NCBI GenBank assembly: GCA_003342895.1
Contig: PTFA01000278.1
Span: forward strand, 1,072,257-1,136,256
Length of the DNA: 64,000 nt
Reading direction: 5' to 3'
From: Casuarius casuarius
Lineage: Eukaryota > Chordata > Aves > Casuariiformes > Casuariidae
The position numbers and the translations under genes were made by a program. This document shows positions 49,601-60,185 of this stretch, piece by piece (the stretch's first letter is position 1; each line of letters begins with the position of its first letter). The notes beneath the pieces are model-generated. The model ran no database searches, was not told the DNA's origin, and was given only the letters and a program-made list of their open reading frames with translations.

Positions 49601-52600
49601 TCTGAAATGCTCAAGTTAAAGGTAGGAGACTGAAAAGAAACTTCAAAACCAGAATCNTAGGTTACAAAAACCCCAGGGAAAGTGTCACATGAGAAGCCAC
49701 CAACACAGCTCCCTGCTCTGGAAGGCGGTGCACAATGCACACGCGGAGAAAGCGCCCTGGGTAAGTTCTTTCTAAGGGCAGTGTAGCAAGTGAAGGATTG
49801 CATCCTTCCAGTTCAGGATCTCTATGGTACTTCATCACGTTCTGCCTCAGCGTGTCAGAGTACAGACTTCGGAGTTTAAAATATTTGAACATCAGCTGAG
49901 ACATTGCTTTATAAATGGAACTTCGACAATGCAGTATTATCAAGTATTAATCCATCGACCCATCCAATGAGCAGGTGGAGAGACAGGGCTGCCTTAACTG
50001 AGTGTGAGATAGAATAGCCATCCTTAGCTTAGCAAATTGTTGTAAAACATCAGTTTTAAAAAGAACTGCCTCATAAAAAAAATATATGAATCATCTGACA
50101 TAATGGACAAAGGAGAGAAAATGTTTAATGAACCACTTTAACTGAGTAAAAAAGTGATTTCAGTCCTTTCTGTGGCTGTAAAAATATTCACCAATANCAA
50201 AAATGTTTTTTATAGTCTAAGAATATGATTATTCCTTACTGAGACCCAACTGTAAAAAGGCAGGCTGCGTATAGTGAGAANGGAAGTCAATTCACAAATG
50301 TGGCAACTCACACAGTAACTGAAACTATGAGCTGACTGCTATACCAAACACGTCATATACCGTTGCATTCAATCCATTCCTGTGAACCAAGCAAATACAA
50401 TNCCAGCATCTAGCTGAAAACTATCTTACTTAGCTGTTTCTGAAGCTTCCCTNAGCTCTTCATCCAGTCTGCGTGAGNAAAAGTTATTGATATAAAGAAA
50501 CAAAGAAGCAAGCAGAGCATAAGAGAAAAGCAGAGCAATAGCAGAGCAAAGAACAAATACTGTACATGCTTCTAAAATAGGCACCCACTATTACGCACTG
50601 ACCCTAAAGCCCTTCAGTTCAATATAATAGCACTTACTCTCGTTCTTAACCCCCTTTTAATTTGTAACTCCTTATTTAGCTCATTTGGAGGCAGAAACAT
50701 AAAAGCAGCAGGGATCTGAGGCATGCTCAGTGGACAGAGCTGAAAGCATTCAGTTGCTCCATCAGATAGAATTAAATTAGCTGCAGCCTGGCCAAGNCAA
50801 GGGCATTTACAGTTTAGTTAGTTTTACTTGCAAAGGAGGCTGATCTCAANAGCTTGAAGGGGAAAGTAAGATTGCAAACTATTGCAAGGCTTCTCTCATT
50901 CAGCTGTTGAGGTCATCTCCAGGTGGAAGGCTACATCGCACAGTTTTACTCCATTATGAGCAGTAGCATAGGCTAGAAAGCAAGTTTTACCTCATTCTTC
51001 TCTTAAAATACTTCTCTTCATCATACCTTACAAGGTAAGAGTGGGTGAAAAGAAAAAAAAAAAAAAAGATGTACAAGTTTGTATGATACAACAAGCACAC
51101 TGTACCTCACTTCAGTAAAAGCTACCAACCAACCACAAAAAAACCCCCAAATCGTGGCATAAACCTATGTCCTCTCTATAGGTGGAATTCTTTGTGACCA
51201 TAGTGNTATTTTTGCTCTTGCCAGTGGAGCAAATACAATGCGGAAAGCTGCATTTTATTTTGCTACAGGAATCTTTCTCAATTCAAAGCAGAAATAAAAC
51301 TACCAGTTGGAACACATCTCTGCTCTGACCTCCGCCCTTTTCCCTTTTGACATTGGAATATCCACTCACAGTGCCTTGAATGCGGACATCCACTAAATCT
51401 TCATACCATGACATCTTGAAAATGCCTGCCACCAATGTGCACACTAGTGACCTTTTCATTTTTTTCTTCAGTGCAATCAAGATCTGTCCTCTGGCAGCTG
51501 ATGACAAGAAGTAAGCAGTTCCCTAGAATTTCTTAAGCTCTAAGTCCTAAAGTTTCTTCGGTGCTGGGAACCTTTCACCTTTGGTCTGAGAGTTGAATGG
51601 ANTTTCCAAGGAGTTTTGGTGTACAGGGAAGAAAAGACATCATAGCGTAACAATAAAACAAAGCAAGAAGTAGAAAGAGTAGAAAGATCTAAAGTATCAG
51701 GTTAAGGTCTTTATCAAAGGCAACTATAAGAAACTAGAATGTTTCAGGAATCAGAAGAGGAAGGGAGGAANAAAGGGTAAAAGAATTTTAGGGACGTTAA
51801 AACATTCTGGACATCTTTTTTAGCAGCCCACCTCTTACCCCTCTCATACCACCTCTTACCCTAAATTCTTTGCAATCACTCTACCTATAAACTAATTACA
51901 GAAGCAAATAAACTTGAGTGAAACACCCTATGACTCCCCATTTCAAGATGGCAATTTACTAATTTCACAAGTGCTGCTGCAGAATTGAGCTTCCCACTTG
52001 CTCTCTGGAATTACAGCACAAGAGGACCTAATGTCAAAGCAACCACCAGTCTGATGAAGGAAACTGTGCTGCTTTCACAACTACTATGGGACAGCTATGA
52101 AAACTCCTGCCTGAGTTGAAGAGACCTGTGACAGCTCCATACCTAGTCACTGATAAACCGTANGGAAAAGATAATCAGATACTTCCCTATTTACTCATCA
52201 AAACAGTTTCTTGACAGAATCTTTGTGTTTATTCAAAATTTAGTACACTTGACACACAGAAGTAAAAAATATTGCATTCCTTGACAGAATATCTTTGTAA
52301 TAATGAGCTATAATGACCCACTGTGCTTGATTTCCAATGTTTTAAGCTTGGTGTATCATTTCAGTTTGTTGTTTTCCGGTCTGAAAAAAAGCCAGTTTAG
52401 GTGATCAACTTCAGATCAACTTCTTAATAAAATTTCTTTAACAGATATCTTTCCTTTAGAAAAATTTGCATTTAGAAAACCTTTACACACNAAAGGCAAG
52501 AATGGAGACATTGCCTTTCAATCTGGTNATGGGTTAAATCATGACAAATCAANNAGAAAAGGAAAGGTGAACCTATGNACTTTCAGTGGATTTCTACTGA

Positions 52601-55600
52601 ACTGCTATCTTTTGAACTATTGTTTCAGTTCAAAGCTCTGTATGACTAAAACCTAAAAGCACAGTAAGACCTAGAGGTAAAAGTTATGGAAAAATATGGT
52701 ATAAGGGATACCTGNGGAANTGTAAAGGTTTCCTGTTTTCCTTCTGGGTTACNATTAGTGAGTGAAGAGTTCATTCCAATTCTGATTATATAGTCGTAAG
52801 TGTGATGAAGGGACTTTGAGCCTGAAAGTTTGTCTTCGTTTTACCAACTGTTTCATTTGGTCCAGTACAAAACTACANACTTTGGTNCCCTTAGGANTAC
52901 ATANCCTTTNTGGTTTGTTTTTCAATGACAGAATNTNTTCCTCCTTCAGGGTTTGCTAGTGGAATTCTTGTGAAACAAAATTTAAATATTTGTAATAAAA
53001 TCACATGGAAGTTTTTAAATTTTCTTACAGACTCTCGAATGCTACTATGCCTAAATAGGACTTGGAAAGTAAAACCTGGTTATACCTCTGGCTAGTAAAC
53101 AACCTGATTAGTTAGTGGAAATACTTTCCATTAGCACAAGTACACCACTTACTTGACAATACTCTCTGGTATGTGCACATATTCCATTGGAATCATCTCA
53201 CGGAGCTCTGCCAATGTGCTGACATACTGTATCTTACTGCTGAACTTCGAGCTGAAACACAGAAATGGCGTAAGTAAATTGAGTTTCCTCCACAAAATCT
53301 CCCACGATTGGAAAAAATAAACAAAGAGAAGACATTTACTTGTAATCTAAGCATTTGCCTATTCATATTCCAGTTATATATAACTATTTAAGAGTTATAT
53401 AGTTCTGATGATCATTAACATATCTGTGTTCTAGTGGGGCTGAAATCAGGTCTAGACCTTTTGCTGTTCTTTGCCAGGCAGCATCACAATATTTAGGNCA
53501 GCATTATAAATTGTAATGCCTACATATTAGGCAATGCAATTAGTTTCACAGTTTGAAGACGATGTATTCAAATTCTAAAAAGAACCAAATCCCCTGCAGC
53601 ATACTTACACCGAAAAAAAGATGAGAAGCATTCACTTCAGCTGATCATGATGAATTAGCATTTAGATTTGACCATGACTCCCAACCAAACAGAATNCAGC
53701 TTAACTTCCACTTTTGTTTGGATGCGTACAGATCTGACTGGGTATATGCAAGTCTATTCTTAGTGTAGGGCCTTATCATGAGGAAATATTTCCCTTGCTT
53801 AGTTCAATCTGTGCTATATGATCATTTATTACGTTTGAGAAATGATCATACAGAAAAACCTAAACTGTTCAGAAAATACATTGAAAAAAATCAAGACTAT
53901 TCACTTGTTTAATCTGATTTTTTGATATGTAACAGTCTATGAGGAANGTATCTTTTTCATTTGACTCAAAGCAATTTTCCAAATCCAGCTCCAATCACAT
54001 TTAGACAGTCTTTTAACATCAGTAACAGTGACGAATGCATATTAAGAATGAATGTTCTTAAGTTTAGGCCATAAAAAACAGAATATATTGTTCCTATTTA
54101 CCACTGATTCATGGGTATGATCAGACAACACAAAGCATCTGAAATAGCTCTTATCCAAAAGTTACTGCCCCTTGCCTTACCACATTTATCTTCTTAATCA
54201 AATAAAGTAAGAAAGACAACTAAAACAGGAATCCATCAAGGTATTGTAAATAGTTGTTTGAGCTCATTCATTTTACTTTGCATTTGTAACAGATGAGCAT
54301 CATTAGGGGCACACAGTTGCCACATGCTAATCTCAGGTTTTAAGATGCATGAATCACTCATAATTGTCTGATCAAAGCCANGATAACTTATAGATAATTC
54401 TTAGCATTTTATTAGAAATGTTAATCACAGTCTAGATCATCTGAACTGCCAGTTGAAGCAACTTGGCAAGCAGCAACCTGATCTGGAAACATCTAAAGAC
54501 TGAAAAAAACACAAAAAATAAAATTGTTTAGAGGTTGTTTTTCCACTTGGGGTTTCTCCTGGGTCCACTAATTCCACAACAGTGACTGATTTCTACCTAA
54601 TTGCTTCATGTGGAAGTCTATGTATTGGCATCCCAAATACATGCCTAAAATAAGAAGTCCTTGCTTCTTTCTGACTCTAGGCGAGGCATGCTGCCACTTG
54701 TGTTGAACTTTCTACTGCTTAAGTATTTCCATCGAATGCCGAAAATCTTTCATAGACACTTGTTTTATTAAAAATCTAATTTCCTGCCTAACACAGCTAA
54801 AGTGATCTCTGCTGTGACTAACTGATCCATAAATGATATCTAGGACCTGAATCCAGCTTTTTTTTCTATCTTTGCAACCAATCTATTTTTTTCTTTTTGG
54901 CCTCCCTGGGCTTTTTATTCAGTTTTCTCANACAGCTCTTCTGTCCTCAGTGAGGGTTCAAATACCTCCCACCCTCTTCTTCGGCCTAAGACACATTAAC
55001 TATGTGTACTGCTCATCTTTTCACAGCTTCCATTTGTACTTTCTTTTACTTCTAACAGAGACTCAATCTACTTCTTGGCTGAAACGGAATTTTTAATTGG
55101 TTCTATTTTCTCAAGTTCTGTACTATTAATTCTCTTCACCAAACTTGGTTTATAAGCAACTTTTTCCCCAGTTTGGCAATGCAATGCCTGTGGTCACTGC
55201 TACTCAGTATGGCCATTTAGAATAAATGACTCACGCATTGATACAGGCGTTGCGTCTTTGATTTTATTTTAATTTTACTGCCCACCTTTTCCCTGGGAGG
55301 AAATAGGGTGCCAACAGATNATCTCAGACACCAAAGGCAACTGAATCAATCTCCCAGGACTACTATTGCTAATTTTACCTACTGCATCCCTGTTAAACTG
55401 TTTTTCTTAGTTCTCACTTTCTGCTTGGTATTAAAGTCATCCTATCAGAAAGAATAAGCTTTGTTATGATATTCTGCCTGTCATGCTTTGGCAGCGATGG
55501 GAGAACTTGTTCGCTTCCCCATGCCCAGATTCCCCTGCCAGGACAGAGCACCCTACGACCAACACCTTCGGTGCTCTTGCCTGTAGTCTGGGGGCAGATT

Positions 55601-58600
55601 TCTCTGCAGTCTGTCATGATGCATGTTATTTTGTGTAACTTGTGTAGATGAGATGCATCTTCTCTTGCTTGGAAGCAATTCTTTTTCACACCTGTCAGTC
55701 TACTCTCTCTGATCGCAGGATTTCAATTGCATACTTGTCCATCTCCTTCAACAATCTGCAAGTTCTTCAGCGTCTGAAACATTTCCTTGCTTTTTTACTG
55801 ATCAAAGAATTATTTTTGGTGGCAGAAAAACTTTTTTGGAACCTGGTCTCCTAAGCCTTCAAACAGCTCAGGGTGCTGGAAGTCTTCTTGGCTGAGCAGC
55901 ATTTTTATTTTTATTTTTAAACCAGAATTGTAGCTTAATCTTGTCCTGTAGCCACAATTCTTTTAATAAGGTGATTTGTCCAGACTCCCTTCCCACATGC
56001 ATTTTAGCTGGGCTCATAATAAACAAAGACAATTGTAAAGGAATAAATTTCCAGTTCTGCATGCACATATGGACATTTGATATTGTGCCTGCAATGTATG
56101 CACTGTTTAATCCCTTTATTCATCATTCAACTTTTTTTCCAATCAGGAGAGTGGGAAGTCAACTTCAGCTGTCAAAATCCCAACATGAACTGTAAAATGA
56201 GTACCTTTCAGTGGGACATTAACAGCCATGTTTGATCATTTAGGAGCTTCAGTATCTTTAGGGACAAAGAAAATAACAATATTCACTGCATACCTTATAA
56301 AAGGTCGTGTCACAGCCAGAATTGTCCTGATAAACCATGATGGATGGACAATTATAAATGATTTCAAGTTCTTCCTTAATCTAAGTCAAAAGGAAACACA
56401 TTTCATTAAAAAAATACAAAACATACAGAAAGATCATATACAGTGAACGCTGTCATACAGGGGAGCAACAGACATTGTTAGAGCTTAAAATAATGGCTGT
56501 GGATCAGAAAGGAAAATACTGCTCACCGCCGATCAATCATTTGGTAACATTTTTTCATCCAACCAAGTCCTGGCATCCTCCTTCTTGGCGTTGCTCCATT
56601 CAAGTAGACAATCATGTAGTCTTCGGCTACCATCAGTTCTAAGGTACTTATTACATATCTGAAAAAAGAACAGAAGCAAGTGAACACATTTTTTTACATT
56701 ATCCATTTAAACCTAATCAAAACCAGTCCACTAGGCATACATCAATGCAGATCAAGGAACTTACAACAAGGCAATGTTTTCTTTCCTTTTAGACTGAAAG
56801 CAGATATTTACAACTGTTCCCCATGCTAAACATAACCTTATCTTCAGAGAATGTAGTTTCCTTCCAAAGATACAGTTTCATAGTAAGTCTTCCAACCTCA
56901 TAGGTGGCTTTTTCCCCTTATAAGCACATTAAATCAAGAAATTTTACAAGGGAGAGCCTGACAGGACCATGTGAAGTTCCCAGAACTTCTGAGATACGAC
57001 CATTGAGAAAATTCTTATCAGTATGTTTGTTCAAAGCAAAAATAATAAGAGTCAGGAGAAGAAACTTGTCTATAATTCTTGTGATCCTCAGATCACCATT
57101 ACTGNGTCTGTGACTGCCAACTACAAACCTTTTGAATCTCAAAGCTAACAGAAGTTGTCCATCAACCTGCCTTCTGAGGGGATGCCAACTCCATGGCATC
57201 ACTTCATTTTGTGAGCACAACACTCCAAACACTCATCAAATTCCTCAGCTCTACAATGAGTATTCAGACAGACCGGCATTCCCAGAGCAAAATCCATGTC
57301 ACCTAGGAGAGCAGGGTGTTCAGTTGAATGAAAGGGTAGCTTTAAATTTCTGTCTGGGACTATAAAAGCAGATGCTCTGTCCAGTTTCACTAGTCCCCAC
57401 CTAACTGGGGAGGAATTCATCATAACAACATGCAAATTGCTCTCTCTCCTGTCCAGTCCCAAGGCATGTCTGTGTAAAAACTGCAGTGAAACGTCACTGA
57501 GCTTCACCTCAGAAAGCCTAATGCTTGAGAGTTCTCGTTACAAAAGGCAGCTCTATCCCTGCACAAAATAGCCCCTTGCACAGGTGTATGTGAATAACAG
57601 GATTTAATCTGACCCTTAAATTCCTCAAAATGCAGTTTCTTTAAAACAAGANTAGNAAATNNAATTCTNAACACAGNGAATGTTATTTTAAACAGACAGA
57701 AAGTAGGTAGCAACTAATTGAGTAGTTCCATTTGATGAATTCCATCTAACTCACTACTCACTCAATGCTTTTCCCTGCTCTCTCATCTTCCACTTGCATG
57801 TTGTCTACTTTTGCCCCACATTTGTAAAGGCTCCTGTCCATCAGTGAGATATGAAAGNGTGGGCTTGTACAGCCAAGACAGTGGCTGCTCCGTGGGAAAT
57901 GAAGCCAGCAGCAGCGGGCAGCAAGTCCTGCGTTTGCAGTGTGCAATCTGGAGTCACTGTGCAGTCTAGATCTCTCTGCAAGTGCANAGGGATGTCAAGN
58001 TCTCTTGNAANCCTTACCTANTTCATGCTAGCAANTTNTTTATTTGANAAATAATTTTATTATTTGAGAAGANGTNAAGAATTTTTCTCANTGANTAGAA
58101 CAATTCACTCACTCTGAAAGCAAAAGCACTGTTTTTGAATTTCAAAGTGTAGTATTTCTGAGTTGTTACTCTTTAAGAAACTTTTAATTTCTAGACCGTA
58201 TCAGCCAGCCACAAATGAAACAGCAGAATTTTCTGTGTGGGTCTGCAGCATCCAAAAGAAGTGCTTTAGAAGATGCTGTCTCAGAGGTTGAGTTTTGGCT
58301 CACTTAAAGACAATTTTACAGGATTAGTCAAGGTAACAGATAGGAACAAGGTACTTAGAAATGTGAAGGGAACCCAGAGGGCAATGAAACTGCAGAATAC
58401 ATGAACAATTGAGGACAGTTGTTAATTACAAACTAGAGGGGGCCTGCACACTGCAGTTGCAGGATTATTTAAGGGAAACATGCTATATAAAAAATGGGAA
58501 GAGATTTAATGANTTGCAGGTCTCCATACCCCTATATGACTTTATAGTAAAGAGCTCACATATATATTTTTTATATATATTTATATATATATTTTTTTAT

Positions 58601-60185
58601 ATATATATATATCAGTTATTGGCTATGTTGTAAATTGTCAAGCTCCCTCTATTTCAAAGCAATTAATAGGCTTATATGTAAAAGAAAGGGACAATCTGAC
58701 ATTTTCTTTTCTGGTTCTTGTTGTGCTAGAGAGAATTATGAATCTCTCTGTCTTAAAATAAGCTGAAGGTGANCAGCCAAAGTGAACTCTCTGTTACACT
58801 ACCCCAACAGAGACAGTGGGATGTAAAATACACTTTGACCATATCCTTAAGGGAAGTGGAAAAGCCTCTTGAGTCTTGAAAAGGCTTCCTCTGCGAAGTC
58901 CATTTACCTGCAATTCTNTCTTTGAAAAGGGGTCTTCAGTGAAGTCAAAGAAAAACTGTTTAATGTCAGTCATGGTTATCAGCACGTTTATTTTCCAGTT
59001 GTCAGCTTAAAACTACTGTAGGAATTCTTCACTTCTAAATCACTGGGCATTGTGTAAATCTGGTACTGTAGATGACATGGGGGACCTAGAGACCTCTTTA
59101 CCAGATGAATGCTAGCAGTTGGTCTGACCTGGAACGGAACCGCTCACTCTTGTTTCTCACATGTAGACACAACACTGAGGGCTTTGGCTACGTCCACACA
59201 CATCTTCATGGGCTGGAATTTTGTGGGGCCTGGGTTTGTGCTCTTGCAGTGAGGCCTGGCACCTTGTAAGCAGCAAATGGTGAAGGCCAGGCCTCCAGTA
59301 GCTTTGAGACTGACTTANTGGGTTTTAGCATATACGGCCCTGGAATGATTGATTTTTCAACAGCTGTAACTGGAACTAGCTGCAGGCTGTTCAGGGGAGT
59401 TGCCTTCACAATTTTTGGCTGCCGAGCTAGGTTGCTATTAGGAGTAATTTTGCTTGTTAAGAGCTGTGATAAATTTGGGTTCGCTTGGCGAAATTTGTCC
59501 AGCCCAACAGGTCTCTGCTATTTTTAATAACTGATTTGGGAGCAGCTGAAGTCAAGAAAAGTACTTTGAGCTGTTTGTATCAGCAACTGTCATTTATCCT
59601 GTATTTTTAAAACAAGTGTCAGCAAATGCCCCTGTAACTCCTAGAACAATGACAACCTATATTCAAAATATAATACACAGTGATATATCCCAGTAATACA
59701 TAATACACAATGACACTGAAAAACAGTCTGGTGATCTAGGTCCCTGCTGACTGTTCTCAGCAAGTGCTGGAAATCACTGGTGAAACAGTGCAATCATTGT
59801 AGGTCCAAGAAGCNGCAGATACTATATCCCTTGTCATTTAGGGAATTATTATAATCAGATTTGGTCCTGACAAATACACCTTAATTTTGGGGGGCAAGTA
59901 GATAAACAATGCCTACGTAATACTCCACTGAGCAGTTTACCTAAAATTGCTATTTTACTTGTCATTCAGATCACTCCCCCTCTAATGACCCAAATTACCT
60001 CTTAATTAAAGACAGGTTCTCTCTCACTACATAATTATGAGTACTAACTCAAAAGACTGTCACATTGCTACATATCACTCACAGGAAAAGATTTTCCATG
60101 ACATAGTTGTAATCAGTTCGACTGCTGTCTGGCAAGAAGCATGCAGCAAACACAATGATAGCATTCAGACCATCACCATAGTATC
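46607..60185 (-). CDS. PRUNE2: PRUNE2 (BMCC1/BNIPXL), C-terminal part, seven exons
   Basis: PRUNE2 is a large cytoplasmic protein whose C-terminal BCH domain (BNIP2 and Cdc42GAP homology, CRAL-TRIO-like fold) binds lipids and small-GTPase regulators. The paralogue BNIP2 has the same domain. Seven minus-strand exons join in one frame with GT-AG introns: 60083-60185, 56527-56658, 56294-56380, 53153-53251, 50430-50468, 48838-48885 and 46607-46628. The joined tail of about 176 residues reads [20 protein letters not shown], then [69 protein letters not shown] and [20 protein letters not shown], ending DIDMRLK. These follow PRUNE2 rather than BNIP2 (for example [21 protein letters not shown]). The N-terminal DHH/DHHA2 part and the large central exon lie beyond the window. 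The gene converges on GCNT1, as in mammals. The last residues are shorter than in human. Confidence 0.93.
46629..48837 (-). other. PRUNE2: PRUNE2 last intron
   Basis: A 2.2 kb GT-AG intron. It contains a GC/CpG-rich patch at about 47.96-48.32 kb, which is unusual in this AT-rich gene, and the purine-only run at 46638-46668 that forms its pyrimidine tract. No other exon was recognised. Confidence 0.8.
48838..48885 (-). CDS. PRUNE2: PRUNE2 small tail exon f (48 nt)
   Basis: A 16-codon exon lies between the acceptor TTGCACCCAG and the donor CAGGA/GTAAGAA. It encodes (K)[15 protein letters not shown]. Mammals have a related NDPEM-SMEKD tail, so the exon is recognisable despite its size. Phase 2 in and out. 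Confidence 0.85.
48886..50429 (-). other. PRUNE2: PRUNE2 intron between the two small tail exons
   Basis: A 1.5 kb GT-AG intron of AT-rich sequence with an A-run at 49556-49567. No feature was recognised inside it. Confidence 0.8.
50430..50468 (-). CDS. PRUNE2: PRUNE2 small tail exon e (39 nt)
   Basis: A 13-codon exon follows a CTCACGCAG acceptor and ends at AA/GTAAGATAG. It encodes KLDEELREASETA(K), which matches the PRUNE2 tail after IPESI(I/V)K. One N falls within it (50453), at the third base of a CTN codon, which is Leu whichever base it is. Phase 2 in and out, so it can be skipped without changing frame. Confidence 0.88.
50469..53152 (-). other. PRUNE2: PRUNE2 intron after the BCH domain
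   Basis: A 2.7 kb GT-AG intron. It has a poly(A) run at 51053-51067 and a group of Ns at about 52.49-52.94 kb. No further exon was recognised. Confidence 0.8.
53153..53251 (-). CDS. PRUNE2: PRUNE2 BCH exon d (99 nt)
   Basis: The acceptor CTGTGTTTCAG precedes CTCGAAG, and the donor is GTCAA/GTAAGTGG. It encodes [17 protein letters not shown] followed by [16 protein letters not shown], the last helix and strand of the BCH domain. Phase 2 in and out. Confidence 0.94.
53252..56293 (-). other. PRUNE2: PRUNE2 intron within the BCH domain
   Basis: A 3.0 kb GT-AG intron in AT-rich DNA. Open frames of up to 91 codons on either strand have no recognisable content. Confidence 0.8.
56294..56380 (-). 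CDS. PRUNE2: PRUNE2 BCH exon c (87 nt)
   Basis: The acceptor TTTCCTTTTGACTTAG precedes ATTAAGG, and the donor is ATAAG/GTATGC. It encodes [19 protein letters not shown] followed by ILAVTRPFI, containing the CRAL-TRIO-like [10 protein letters not shown] strand. Only 146 bases of intron separate it from the preceding exon. Phase 2 in and out. Confidence 0.95.
56381..56526 (-). other. PRUNE2: PRUNE2 146-nt mini-intron
   Basis: A short intron lies between two BCH exons. It begins GTGAGC and ends TTTTGACTTAG on the minus strand. It is by far the shortest intron of the gene in this window. Confidence 0.85.
56527..56658 (-). CDS. PRUNE2: PRUNE2 BCH exon b (132 nt)
   Basis: The acceptor TTCTTTTTTCAG precedes ATATGTAATAAG, and the exon ends GATCGGCG before GTGAGC. 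It encodes [20 protein letters not shown] and then [20 protein letters not shown] followed by IDR(R). This is the most conserved segment of the BCH domain, and the peptide distinguishes PRUNE2 from BNIP2. Phase 2 in and phase 2 out. Confidence 0.95.
56659..60082 (-). other. PRUNE2: PRUNE2 intron within the BCH domain, first
   Basis: A 3.4 kb GT-AG intron containing the TA-rich microsatellite at 58558-58613 and an N cluster at about 57.65-58.09 kb. No exon was recognised inside it. Confidence 0.8.
58558..58613. repeat. TA-rich microsatellite
   Basis: Alternating TATATA blocks are interrupted by T runs. It lies in a PRUNE2 intron and is likely to be length-variable. Confidence 0.9.
60083..60185 (-). 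CDS. PRUNE2: PRUNE2 BCH exon a (103 nt)
   Basis: On the minus strand the acceptor TTGTTTGTTCCACAG precedes GATACTATGG, and the exon ends TTTTCCT before GTGAGTG. It encodes (G)[20 protein letters not shown] and then [14 protein letters not shown], the start of the BCH core. It enters in phase 1 and leaves in phase 2. Confidence 0.93.
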
